64,000 bases of DNA, from contig NC_132971.1 of assembly GCF_047496725.1 (NCBI RefSeq), positions 21,615,001 to 21,679,000 on the forward strand, written 5' to 3'. The notes under the pieces were generated by a model. The model saw nothing but the letters and a program-made list of their open reading frames with translations, had not been told where the DNA came from and searched no databases. Of this stretch, positions 1-10,893 are shown piece by piece. The stretch's first letter is position 1. Every line of letters starts with the position of its first letter. The position numbers were made by a program, and so were the translations under genes. The DNA comes from Anoplolepis gracilipes. Taxonomy: Eukaryota; Arthropoda; Insecta; Hymenoptera; Formicidae.

Positions 1-463
1 GTGTTATCCAAACTAAAATGTATCGAGTATTAACTAAACTACTGACGCCTTTAAAGCATATCTGCCAAATATTATATGATTATGTAAAAAGTTATGTGCA
101 CTTTTTATTAATTTAATTATTTAGTTTCACAATTAAACTTATTTCTCTCGATAATAATCAAAATGAGAGCAAAATGATCAAAATCAAGTTTCTTTAACTA
201 AAATTTCTTTCTTTTATTGTATAATTACATGGTTAATTAAATGGTCAATTAAAATATAACTATTTTTGTACTTTTTTTCTTTACATCAGACTAAAGAATA
301 TAAAATCATTACAGGGAATGTTTTTGTTTATTATCTTCTACACGAAACAATTATCAAAACTTTCGACGCGTAAAAATGCAAATATCGTTGAACGTGAGAA
401 ATATTTGAGAAGGTATCCGGCAAAAATAGTCAAAAATCATTTCGAGCCACGCCACAATATTAC
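1..463. other. AT-rich flank downstream of BPNT1
   Basis: No gene is supported here. The stretch is AT-rich and lies beyond the stop codon of the minus-strand BPNT1 gene, so part of it is that gene's 3' UTR. A minus-strand AATAAA (TTTATT on the plus strand at 327-332) could be its polyadenylation signal. The short plus-strand reading frame over 318-515 has no recognisable homology and overlaps the last BPNT1 exon in antisense. Confidence 0.5.
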
Positions 464-2011
464 CTACTGTAACTTTTGCTTTACTTCATCAGGTATACGA
501 CTCAAGTACCATTGATGCGACTGGCCAGGCGCAGTGGCCAGTACGCCTCTCGTGTTTGCATATGTCGTTTCCCGATTATACGAGTAGCGTTCACCATGGA
601 AATCGGTTAAAACACCACCGATCGCGTGAAGAACGGCTTCAGGAGCGCAAGTGTCCCATCTCTTGCATCCGCAACTGGCAAAAACGTATGCGTGAGCTTT
701 TCCCTCCAACAGAAGAATTACCTGCGAATAAACATAAATGTTTTAATTAAATTCCCTGAAAAAAAAAATGTTTATCGCAAATTCATATTTTTTCTTTAAG
801 ACAGCTATATATTTTTAGACTAATTACTTTGTCTCATTATTCTATGCGTAAAAATATTAAAATAAACTAAAAAAAAAAATCGATAATTCTGAACGAAACG
901 TCCAAAGGTACAGTTTCAAGTGGTAACAGGATTTATTGCCTAAAGATAAATAATGCAATTAACTGAGACGCAAACTACATAAAATATTAACAAATATTGT
1001 ACAATAACGAGGCTTAAAAAATTATTATTAGGAACCAAAAAATGAAATCGGTATTCTGAAATTATGAATACTCGCTCGTATAATTACCTTGTATCCGGCG
1101 CCGCCTACGCGCTTCACTTCATCGGGATTTAAGGACTTTATGGCACTCTGGACAATGCTGTCGGAATGCGAACTAAAAACAAGGACGATAAAATTTGATA
1201 TGATAAAATTATCGCAGTATAATAAACGCAATAAATTAAAAATCGTTCGCTGTACCGAGTGGTCGTGATTATTCTCCTTCCCTCCGGAGGTGGTTTCGGC
1301 GTGAAACCTCCGAATCCCACGCCATCGATACCCCATAATGTACGACCATTTTCAATGTATGTACTGTTTTCGTCGCTTTTATAATACGGTTGATGTATTA
1401 CGCCTCCAATAGCCGTTGTCCCGATTGCCACACCAACCAATACTGTAACGTGTTCTACCAATCCTTGCGTATATTCCGCTGTACCTGCAAAGTGAATCCT
1501 TTTATGAATAATCCATATTTTGTTATTTTACCCCTTGGAACGCAACAATGCTACTAAAATAAAACTAAAATAGAACAAAAATATGAATTAATTTTATTTA
1601 TCATATACAAGACTCTTTGTCTTTCAAAAATTCAAATTAAGATATCAATATACCATCTAGAGGGTCCACCCAAACACACACGTCCTTGGGATTAACGTCT
1701 TCCAGGTGAGATGGTAGCTGCAGTTGCAACACCTCTTGATCCGCTTCTGTGATGATCCATTCAGGTGGCACCTCGCAATTGGATGGCTCCTCTTCACCGA
1801 TTATTGTTATATTTGGAAACTGACGACTCAGTGAAGTTATGATGCATCGTTGAGCACAACGATCCGCCTCTGTTTGCAGATCATTCTTGCCCTTCTCCAC
1901 TATGTTTAATCCACCTTTATTCAAAACATCTCGAATTATTTTACCAGCTTGTACAGTGGCAGACACAGAGGATGCCATTATGCGTGTTAATAGAGCGGCA
2001 CTTTGAGCCAT
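464..2011 (-). CDS. BPNT1: 3'(2'),5'-bisphosphate nucleotidase 1 (BPNT1)
   Basis: Removes the 3'-phosphate of PAP and PAPS, the by-products of sulfation, in a Mg2+-dependent, lithium-sensitive reaction of the inositol monophosphatase fold. Four coding exons on the minus strand: 2011-1654, 1484-1256, 1172-1088 and 721-464. Each has GT-AG borders and frame is kept, giving about 309 aa, close to the 308 of the human enzyme. The family's metal-site motifs are visible: IGEEEP, then WVDPLDGT assembled across the exon 1/2 junction, then WDTCAPEAVLHAIGG in the last exon. TTTRSHSDS across exons 2/3 and GGAGYK also match BPNT1. The start is the ATG at 2011. The frame stays open upstream to an apparent splice acceptor at 2077-2078, so a 5' UTR exon or a longer N-terminus is possible. 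It diverges from mtTFB2. Confidence 0.93.
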
Positions 2012-2153
2012 TTTACAAAATCTTAGTACAGATGATTGTGATGACGATGGAAATATGTTACTGATAAGCAGTCTTCCTGAAATCCAAAAATAATGAATAT
2101 AATATATATATTTTATAAGATAAATATATATACAACAATAATCTAATAATAAT

Positions 2154-2560
2154 CTAGGTATGTGTGTTCTAAAATAATAATAGATAACAAAAACTTTGTC
2201 AAATATATTATTTTTTACTTTTTTTATTTTCTACATTTTCTAAATCTAATATAATAAATTTTGTAACTATTATTACATCGATCCAGATGTATATCAAGAC
2301 ATAAAAAAATCTTACTTTTGATTAAATTCTACATGTCTTGATATACATCTGGATCGATGTAATAATAGTTACAAAATTTATTGTATTAGATTTAGAAAAT
2401 ATTGAAAATAAAAAATAATGTATTTGACAAAGTAATGTAATAATAGTTACAGAATTTATTATATTAGATTTAGAAAATATAGAAAATATAGAAAGTAAAA
2501 CATAATATATTTGACAAAATTTTTATTATCTAATATTGTTTTAGAATATACATACCTAGG
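2154..2560. mobile_element. Foldback MITE with long terminal inverted repeats
   Basis: The left end (CTAGGTATGTGTGTTCTAAA) is repeated inverted at the right end near 2560. The two arms stay alignable for over 100 bp, down to a perfect 31-bp inverted core (2272-2302 against 2332-2362). The right arm carries an internal tandem duplication of about 80 bp. No reading frame is present, so it is a non-autonomous foldback or MITE-type element. It sits between BPNT1 and mtTFB2. Confidence 0.75.
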
Positions 2561-3133
2561 TTAATGCCTAATTTTTAATTAATATAGAAGGAAAACAAAG
2601 AATATGCGATTTTTTTAAATTTAAAATTTTGCTACGATGACAGAGGATGTAAAATTAACTTTATAGCTATCCCAAATAACGACAAGCAGAAACTGTATAA
2701 AGGGATTGCATTTAGAGGTTAGATTACAGTGGGTTACGTAATACTAGGTTAAAGTTAGGTTAATTTTGAATAGATGCATGTGTTTGATGCACAGCGAGTT
2801 TATTTGGATTTTTATTCAATAAATTACATGTGATTTAAGATAATTTTACGGTTATTGTCATCAGCCAATCAGCAACATTGCTGCTGAGGATCAAGATGAA
2901 TGATTATTCTTTGAACAATGTGTTTTACATATGTTGGCGATAAAACTAACCAATAACAATTCTTTCATTTAAAGAAAGAACTTTTCTTTCTGAGAAAAAA
3001 ATGTCCCTTTTTAATTTTTGTAATATTTATTAAAACAGATATTTCGGAGAGACTTCTTTTCTTATGATTACTTTAGTATTTAATACTTTCATCTAAATTT
3101 TGCATCTTTATTTTATAACAACTTGGGTGCAAA
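2561..3133. promoter_or_regulatory. Divergent promoter region of BPNT1 and mtTFB2
   Basis: Non-coding DNA between two head-to-head genes. It must hold the mtTFB2 promoter and 5' UTR, and the BPNT1 transcription start if the acceptor at 2077-2078 is used. I see no single diagnostic core motif. The stretch is AT-rich. Confidence 0.4.
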
Positions 3134-4662
3134 ATGTTGAGCAAAAACTTGTTGCCAGCAGTAACTTCCTGGTTGTCAGGAAGAAGTAAGCACGTTTTAA
3201 AGATATATTACTCGATATCGACTGACAGCTCATATTTTCAAAAAGTCAAAAATGACACGGTACTGATGAAGAATGATATTGAAGAGATAAAGTTGAAAAT
3301 GATAAAAATGAAAAGAAAATCTATGTTGGATGATAAAGAGATATTCGATATTATAAACTATGTGCATAGCGTTAATCCGGATTTAATGAATGTTTGTATA
3401 AAACAATTGAAATTATGTAAGACAGGTGTTGAAGTGTTATATTTCATCGACAGAGGTACAGCTGCAAAATATGTTTCCTTGATTAAAGATGATCTCTTGA
3501 AGAATACATGTTTCGTTGCTGAATTGAATCCTGGTTACGGTGTGTTGACTACAGAATTATTGAAAGTTGACGTACCATTGATTCATCTGTACGAGGCAAA
3601 GAAGGAGTTACATCCGATACTGAAAACTATCCATAATATGTATCCTGGAAGATTGAATCTGAGAAATGTTAATCTTCTTTCAATTTACAAAATGTTTCAC
3701 AAATTTAAAGAAGAAACTTTCCAGCAGCAGATTTTTCAAGGGGTGGAAAGTAAAAAATGGGAAAACGAAACTTCCATGCAGATAGTTGGCGCAATGCCTA
3801 ATAAGTCTTTTTTTCCTTGTCTTATACAAAATTTAATATCTCGCAGTTTCTTCATGTCTTATGGAAGGCCTGTTTTCTACTTTGCACTACCTCCCTCTCT
3901 GTGGCAGGTTATTATTATCATTTTTCTTTTTTCTTGAAAGTATAATTATATAAGTTGACAATTTATATTAAAATTTGGCTTTTTATATACTTTATATAGA
4001 AATATATTTGTGACAACAGTAATGGTAGAGTATACACTTTTTCGAAAGTGATGTTTCAAACAATGTTCAATTATGAACTTTTGGGAACATTAAGTAGAAA
4101 TGCTTTTCTACCTTGGCCAAGGAAAAACAATAAAGTTAAACATAGTATAACCCGTATGTGGGCAAAACAGGATTATGAGCAAATAAATGTAGTCAAAATT
4201 GAACCAAAACCTGATCTATACTCGCAGTTATCGCCAGAAGATTGGAAAACGTTTTCATATTTTGTAAGACATCACATGCAAAAACGTTGTAACAGAATGA
4301 TACCTGAATTAGAGTGAGTATAATGTAGTTATTTTAATTAGATATTTTGCTGTCATAAAATCATATATATACATATATATATATAAAATATTTTTTCTTT
4401 TTATATTACAATTACATATTCTGTCTTTAGAAAATGGGTACCAGGCTGTGGAATTAGACTAATAGCTAAAGACTACACAATATTTACACAGTTTAGTGAT
4501 TTAACTCCAACACAAATGATGGAACTTTTTAAGGAATTTAAATCCTGGCCCGAATATAATGAAAGTAACTTCTTAGCTTCTGTGCATAACTTGAAGGGAC
4601 CGAACGAATTAATAGTTGCAGAGCTCGAAGAATCCTTGAAGAAAGACCAGATCTCCGAATGA
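3134..4662 (+). CDS. mtTFB2: Mitochondrial transcription factor B2 (TFB2M / mtTFB2)
   Basis: Mitochondrial transcription initiation factor that works with the mitochondrial RNA polymerase; it descends from rRNA adenine N6-dimethyltransferases. Three exons: 3134-3907, 4000-4313 and 4431-4662, all GT-AG, joining in frame to 439 aa. The methyltransferase SAM-binding motif is seen as VAELNPGYGVLTTELL in exon 1. The usual NLPY-type catalytic motif is not evident at the expected place, where GAMPNKSF is found, which fits a TFB2-type protein rather than an active TFB1 or KsgA enzyme. The N-terminus (MLSKNLLPAVTSWLSGRSK) is basic and free of acidic residues, like a mitochondrial targeting peptide. 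Exon 2 holds FLPWPRK and exon 3 KWVPGCGIRLIAKDY, close to the C-terminal part of TFB2 proteins. Confidence 0.9.
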
Positions 4663-4695
4663 TACGCTTTCTTTCTGTAAATATATGATTACAAT

Positions 4696-4701
4696 AATAA
4701 A
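4696..4701 (+). terminator. Polyadenylation signal of mtTFB2
   Basis: An AATAAA hexamer 34 nt after the stop codon, well placed for the mtTFB2 3' end. Confidence 0.7.
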
Positions 4702-5747
4702 ACCTTTTATTTAATTTTTTTTTATACTCGAGTATTGCAAGATGTTCTATTCTTGATTCAGCGAAACATTGTATATAATACGTTCATACAATCAAATCCT
4801 TAATAAATAGCTTAGATTTCAGTTATATAAAAATTATATTTTATATTGTCTATACTGAATCTATTAAAAAAAAAAAAAAAACCTATTTACATTTCAGTGT
4901 TGGTTCGTCACATCTTGGTGTGAGTGAGATAATCATCTTGTATTATGATTCCGAGAAACATATTTTTTCAAAAAATTCCTCTTCCTGTATATACATATAT
5001 TGAACGGCTTTCTCGAAAGTTGTACCTGCATACGCATACATAAAGACGCACCGGTATTAGTGAAGAGGATTATCATTCAAGTCGGTATACTCTTTCATTT
5101 TCTTTTGTTTGACGGTGGTTAGCCTTGAAACATCGTAGTCACGTTAGTTCGACTCAGTATAATTATAGGAATGTTTGAAAGAGCCTTAAAGCATATCTCT
5201 GTCAAGTTCACATCTCGCTTGTCACGAGCGCAGTAACTTCTTTCTTTTTTACTGGAAAATTGAATATTATTGCCAAGAACACTGTAAGGAATTATCATAC
5301 TTGCATCATATTTTATATTCATCAGCATATTAAATCTCGATATAAGAAGTGCCAATTAGAACTATGGGCTACGTAAATTAACATATAAATAAATTTATAC
5401 ATATATGCATATATCTTTGTCATTAGTAATTGTTTACATCTTGGAGTATATATATATATTGAAAATTAAAAAAAAGAAACCCAATATATATATATATTGA
5501 GTTTCTTTTTTTTAATTTTTACTACCAAAGGGGATCTAGAACGGATCGAGCCGTTTAACGTCTTTATGCGCGATAGTTTTCTAAATAATCATTAGTCACA
5601 AATATTTATATACTTGACTCTGGTTGACTCTGATTGACCTTTGCACTTGCATCGAAGTTTCATATCACGATTAGCCTTTTAAACTTTCCGTTTCAAGTAT
5701 CTGTATTTTTTATATTCCCAGTGGCATAATTTCATACAACAGTGAAT
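4702..5747. other. Intergenic region mtTFB2 to DUF4789 gene
   Basis: No convincing gene. A 78-codon minus-strand frame at 5119-5355 has no known similarity. The right end holds the promoter and 5' leader of the DUF4789 gene. A perfect AT-rich hairpin lies at 5462-5519. Confidence 0.5.
5462..5519. repeat. Near-perfect 58-nt hairpin
   Basis: A 19-nt A-rich arm (5462-5480) is exactly complementary to 5501-5519. The space between is itself an AT palindrome, so the whole stretch can fold as one stem. Confidence 0.8.
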
Positions 5748-6413
5748 ATGAAGCACTTATATATCGGCATTGTACTTCTTACGTACAATTGTATGATGAT
5801 ACCTGGCCAGGACCTGGCATTTCCGATCGATGAAGAAACGTCCCACGTCAGCGGCAGCAATTCCACGGTAATAAAAAGTACTAATCTGAAAACTCGCCAA
5901 GAGAACCGAGCTCTACGCTTTTCTTTACATATATTAATTTTCACGCAGGCGATAACGGAACGTATACCCGTCTCGATACCGGACAGTTGTCCGAAGAACA
6001 TGCTTCTTTATCCGGGTGACGGTGCAAGAGACGCCTGGGTGTGTGATTGTAGACCGCGATTCTTGTATTTTCCATTGAACAATTCCTGCTACGAGGCCTA
6101 CAGACAAGGTCCCTGTCCGCCCGAGAATTATGTCATTCTTGCCAAGGACGAGGTAGTGCCACGTTGCGCGGAGAATCCTTGCTTGGAGGATGGCGTGGTA
6201 CCATACAACGGCACATGTTATCCTCTCAAAACGATAGGCGGCCCTTGCGACCCTGATGGGATTATAAGCGTGAACGAAGACACCTTCCAATTAGAGTGTG
6301 TGCCAACTAACGTTGCGCCCTTTATAATAATCGATGTCCCTAGAAGAACGTGTCCACCAGGTAGTCGTAGAAGTATGCTCGGAGTATGCAAAAAAATAAC
6401 ACGTAATTTGTAA
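5748..6413 (+). CDS. Secreted cysteine-rich protein, DUF4789-like
   Basis: Function unknown. The protein starts with a signal-peptide-like hydrophobic stretch (MKHLYIGIVLLTYN), followed by a region with many cysteines in short motifs such as SCPKNMLLYPGDGA, WVCDCRPRF, QGPCPPENY and GGPCDPDG. This pattern fits the insect DUF4789 family of secreted proteins. The best start is the ATG at 5748; the upstream in-frame codon at 5742 is GTG. An 81-nt GT-AG intron (5868-5948) is likely. It has no stop codon and a length divisible by three, so reading through it also gives an open frame. Spliced, the product is 194 aa; unspliced, 221 aa. The inserted segment interrupts the junction before ITERIPVSIPDSC and has no cysteines, which argues that it is removed. 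A distant AATAAA lies at 6742. Confidence 0.75.
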   Translation: MKHLYIGIVLLTYNCMMIPGQDLAFPIDEETSHVSGSNSTVIKSTNLKTRQENRALRFSLHILIFTQAITERIPVSIPDSCPKNMLLYPGDGARDAWVCDCRPRFLYFPLNNSCYEAYRQGPCPPENYVILAKDEVVPRCAENPCLEDGVVPYNGTCYPLKTIGGPCDPDGIISVNEDTFQLECVPTNVAPFIIIDVPRRTCPPGSRRSMLGVCKKITRNL

Positions 6414-7891
6414 TCGAGTCTCGTTGATGTTTCGATCGTTTATTTACATTTGATCATTTTATATTTGATTTATAATATCCGAGATAATAATGTTACGTGT
6501 ATTGAAACTTTTTCAGAGTTAAATGTAGCAAATTTTACATTAGCTTGGGTCAGGATATAATTTTGATATATACTATGTTGTAGTTTATATATATAATTGT
6601 AATTCATATGTAATATATTTTTTAATTTAGGCTTTTGTAAAAAATAACTCTCTTAATTATATACTCAAAATCAATAATTCAATAACTCATGCACAACATA
6701 TATATATATACATATAACAGAATCAGAAAATTATAACGAGAAATAAACAATTATATATATTAACTTTTGTTACTTATTGTATGATATTATAACTATGTTT
6801 CTATTCATTACAAATGGCAATAATTATACTATAATATATACATTACTAACATGAATTGTTATACAAATTATATATATATATATATATCTAAAAGTTATAG
6901 AAGTCAAAAGTTGAACTACATGATGCAACACCATTAAAGAGTTTTGTTAAACACAAGAAGGAAAACGAACTAAGGAGAGCTAAGCTCAAATAAATATTTT
7001 TAAAAAATCCTATAATTAAAAACGTTTCAGATCATCTTCAAACTGTTAACAAAATTACTTGTGTCATACATAGAAACAGTACAATAACGAATAGTAAATA
7101 TATATATGATTATAAAAATCATATACTTTAATCTCTAATATATCATGATTCAGACAGGAAGTTAACAAGGGCAATCCCTTAATCGGTTCCAGCTGTTAAA
7201 AAAAAACTTCAGCAAATGTGCAATAGTAAAACATTGCAAAAATATCATTGTACATAAAGGCTAAAGGAATATGCTGTTACAAAACATGGCTTTTTTATCA
7301 TGTATTTACTATTCATTTTTGCATCGTTTTTATATATGACAAGAGAAAATTTTGGACTATCTTCATTAACCGTGTTACTGAAGATAGTCCAAAATAGAAC
7401 CAAAATATTTAAAGGATTTTTTCTAAAGATATTTAAACGCATTGTTTCTTATACTTGTCTCTCATTAGCCTATTTTTCTCCTTGCGTTTTATATTGTTTA
7501 TTAGAGCTCTTTTTTTAAATTTTATTTTATTAAAAAATTTTTCTTAAATTATAAACGAAATTATAATGACTATGTTTGTGTGTAATGTTTTAAAAATATT
7601 TTTGCTGTACACACACACACATATATATATAGTGACCTTTCGATAAAAAAAGTTAAACTCCTTCTTTTTGTGAAACTAATCGATTCTACATCAGTTTGTT
7701 TACAGAATAATATCCGTTATATTAATATGTATCACTTCACTTACAATAACTCTGTGTATTTAAAAAAAAAAAAATTTATACGCTGTAACTGTTTACACAA
7801 ATATATGTTGTTAGCGATATATAGCCTTATTTGCCTTTGTATTAACAAACATATATTATTCTTAAACATATCACCCCTGAGAAACGGAAGT
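6414..7891. other. AT-rich intergenic region between convergent genes
   Basis: Holds the 3' UTRs of the DUF4789 gene (plus) and TMEM179 (minus). It is strongly AT-rich with many short (TA)n tracts. The reading frames at 7245-7518 and 7670-7996 have no recognisable similarity. A short perfect hairpin occurs at 7349-7395. Confidence 0.5.
7349..7395. repeat. 17-bp stem hairpin with 13-nt loop
   Basis: The arms 7349-7365 and 7379-7395 (core TTTTGGACTATCTTCA and its complement) pair perfectly around a 13-nt loop. It is not explained by simple-repeat composition. Confidence 0.75.
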
Positions 7892-8633
7892 TTAACTCGG
7901 TTCTTGCTGCTGAGCTCCGCTTGTAGTGGCTTCTATCAACTTTTGTCTCTCTCTATACATGGAAACCTTCATGTTCTCCAATTGATGGTATCGTAATAAT
8001 TTTAAGACAGCAAAAACCGATAAGCCGACCCAAATAGTTAGACTGCTCCAGATGCCGAACTGAGCGGCGCCGAGTTCAATATGGAAGCCAGATGTGTCGA
8101 TACCGTCAGCCTTATCAATATCGTTTCCAGCGGCCAGCTCGCACGACGGGAATCTCTTGGTCATACATTGGCACCATGTCATAAAGCCTAAAGTAACGAT
8201 AATCGCCGCGATTAGGGTGATAGTAGCGAAGAGGATGGACGTGACGACGTCCACAAACGCGGAGAGAAACGAACTGTCTTCGCTGCGGTACATGAATAAG
8301 GACAGCCGATAGATCTGCACCGCCGATGTTATGAGGAGTACCAGGCCCACGAATATTGTATAGTTACAGTAAGCTTGCGATGCCCAATTCACCACGAATT
8401 GGCCATCCGACTCCTGCCAGACACCGGTCGAAAACAGGAGACAATGTCCTCTGCAAGAAGAAAAAAAAAAGTGCAACCGTTTTAAATTGTCAACCATGTG
8501 AAATGCATCTCTCTGATATTTACTTAAACTCATCCTGGTGCAAACTCATGGGTACGATGATGCAGAGCGACAAGATAAAAGCCACGACGTAGCCCGCTAT
8601 TTGGCTGAGCAGCAAGATATTTGTCAGTGCCAT
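7892..8633 (-). CDS. TMEM179: Transmembrane protein 179 (TMEM179 family)
   Basis: A small multi-pass membrane protein of the TMEM179 family, whose molecular role is not established. Two exons on the minus strand: 8633-8524 (starting MALTNILLLSQIAGYVV) and 8450-7892, joined through a GT-AG intron that includes a poly(T/C) tract. The product is 222 aa. Exon 1 gives the first membrane segment and IIVPMSLHQDEF. Exon 2 begins KGHCLLFSTGVW, which matches the RGRCLLFTEGMW region of vertebrate TMEM179. Further hydrophobic segments are YTIFVGLVLLITSAV, ILFATITLIAAIIVTLGF and FGIWSSLTIWVGLSVFAVL, giving about four membrane passes. SSFLSAF and HIELGAAQFGIW are also family-like. It is divergent from ATG2. 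Confidence 0.88.
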
Positions 8634-8956
8634 ACTTTCAGAATGAGGATCGTACGATCGAGGCAAGAGTATTTTTCACGGTCCGGGTACACTGGCAAGA
8701 TGTCGTATAGATTGTGTGACAAACACCGTTATTAATCGGAATCCATGGAGTCCGCTTTCCTATCATTGACAGGTGCTTCGGATCACTTTTTGAAAACGGC
8801 ACGGTGTACGAAGCGCTTGTCAAAATATAATCATCTCTGTGAATCTGCGCGCAGAATCAGCTGCGATCATATGTGATTTGTGACGCAAGCGCCAAACGTC
8901 AAACATCCCAGATGTCAGTTGTCAGTTGTCAGTGCATCCAACAGTGGCTGCGTTCT

Positions 8957-9151
8957 GCGTTCCGAAATTCACCCAGTACTGGAAATCTATACATAGTTTA
9001 CGTCAGTGGTTCTCAAACTTTTCAGTTCGCGGCTCCCTTAGTATACGTATATTGAAGCATCGCGGCGCCCCAGGTTTGGGTACCTCTGGTTTACGTCACG
9101 TGTATCATACGTATAGATTCACAGTCATGGCAGGATGAATTTCGGAACGCG
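8957..9151. mobile_element. Short palindromic element hosting a hAT-type MITE
   Basis: The arms 8957-8992 and 9108-9151 are inverted copies: both begin GCGTTCCGAAATTCA from the outside and both reach AATCTATAC. The centre has been opened by the 85-bp insertion at 9004-9088. Without that insertion this would be a palindrome of about 100 bp. Confidence 0.7.
9004..9088. mobile_element. 85-bp hAT-type MITE with 8-bp target duplication
   Basis: The terminal inverted repeats are CAGTGGTTCTCAAACT on the left and, read inverted, CAGAGGTACCCAAACC on the right. The CAGTGGTTCTCAA start is typical of hAT elements. It is flanked by a perfect 8-bp direct repeat GTTTACGT (8996-9003 and 9089-9096), the duplication length made by hAT transposases. 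Confidence 0.85.
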
Positions 9152-9986
9152 GCCCAACACCCTCCAACCTCGAATCTCGAATTCGCGCATTTTGCAGATC
9201 GGAAGATCGGAAAGACAGATCTTTCATCGCGCAAGATGATCTATACTTTGTCCGCGACGAGGGGCACGACTCGAGGTTCATTTTTCCTCGACAATTACAA
9301 GTACCGGAAATCGTACGAGATTGGAAAGGCATCATCGTTTTACTTTTTTCTCCCTTCTCGGAGACCTCTCGTCCGTTTCCCCGAATGTTATCGCGTTGCG
9401 CCGTGAACACGACGAATGGAAAACGCGGAAGGCGAGTATAAATTCGAGCTCGCCGTTCATTCGTTCCAACCCGTTCGATCGGCTCCTCTGGTCGGCAGTC
9501 GGGGAGGCGAGGATTTTTTTTTTTCTCTCCCGAACCCTGAATCAGTTCAACCTCCGCTCGAGGTGGGGACGCCACACACCACACACGCCACGCGACTGAC
9601 GACTGCACACCGCACACGCGTGTATCATCGTGTATTGTGTATTGTGTGCAGCCCATCGCATCGCCATTGTTCGGTCTGGTTCGCTCGGGATCTCGAGATC
9701 GCCCGATCGGGTATTATGTCAGCCGTCGCGAACGAGGGTGCGCGTGTCGAGGAGATGAGACTCGGTCGAGCGAATCGTCCGTTACGTTGTTAAATATAAC
9801 GTTTATCCGTTCAGCGTCCGGGAAAGAGAGACAGAGAAAGAGAGAGAGAGACAATGCCCGACGACAACGTGCCTGGCGCGACTACCACGAGATGATGATT
9901 CTCTATTACAGACGCAAAACACGAGCGGAATTTTCCTCGGAGTAGTAATAGGACGCCTAACGCGAAACTTTTAACGAGAGAGCAAG

Positions 9987-10835
9987 ATGTCTTGGCTCGG
10001 CTGGTCGGCGGACATCAAGAAGAGGGCCTGCAAATACCTGCTGCAACGTTACCTCGGTCATTTCCTTCACGAACTCTCGCTCGATCAACTGACCGTCGAT
10101 CTGTACAACGGGAAGGGTCAGGTAGACAATGTCTATCTCAATGTACAGGTAGGTTAAGGCGCTACTTTTTTTCTTTGTCTCTCGCGCATTCCTTCCTTTC
10201 TTCCTTCCTTCCTTCAACGAAATTGTCAAGATAAGATTGCACCATTTAGTAAATACGCCACGCGCATTATTAGACGCATTTAAAGCGCCGCGACTCTATC
10301 TCGTATTCGCACGTTGTCTTTAAACAGCTGATCCAACGTAATATTTAAAAACCACGCAGAGATCATACGACGTCCAATCATTTGATAAATGTAAATGCAA
10401 TTTCTGACATCTAAGCTTTATAATATTTTTTTAAACAACGAATGATTATCATAAATATAGAGAATAGTTAATTAAACTAAGCATGTATATATTGTATATA
10501 TATATATATATATAGAATTAATATATGTATAATGAATAAACATCATAGATATCAAGTGACTACCAAATAAATTGAAATGATATATTTATTAAATGTGTAA
10601 TTTCTTATCAAAAGTATTTTTTATTATATTTTTTATAAATTATATTTATTATATTTTAACAAATTTTATCTTATATATATATATATACAATAATAAAAAA
10701 ATACTTTTGTTAAGAAATTACACATTTAATAAATATATCATTTCAATTTATTTGGTAACCACTTGATATCTATGATGTTTATTCATTTTAATTTATTTGT
10801 TAGACGTTTGATTTCTACGATTTTATTCATTATAC

Positions 10836-10893
<58 letters not shown>

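Larger units (their letters stand above)
8634..9986. promoter_or_regulatory. Divergent promoter region of TMEM179 and ATG2
   Basis: Non-coding DNA between head-to-head starts. The half nearest ATG2 (about 9300-9986) is richer in CG and probably holds its promoter and 5' UTR. Several overlapping open frames here (for example 9105-9656 minus) look like composition artefacts. A nested MITE pair lies at 8957-9151. Confidence 0.5.

Noticed and set aside
5119..5355. 78-codon minus-strand frame
   Set aside because: No known motif or signal peptide, and unremarkable AT-rich context.
9105..9656. 183-codon minus-strand frame between TMEM179 and ATG2
   Set aside because: No similarity I can recognise; it crosses the MITE end and lies in the CG-rich ATG2 promoter, where several frames are open by chance.
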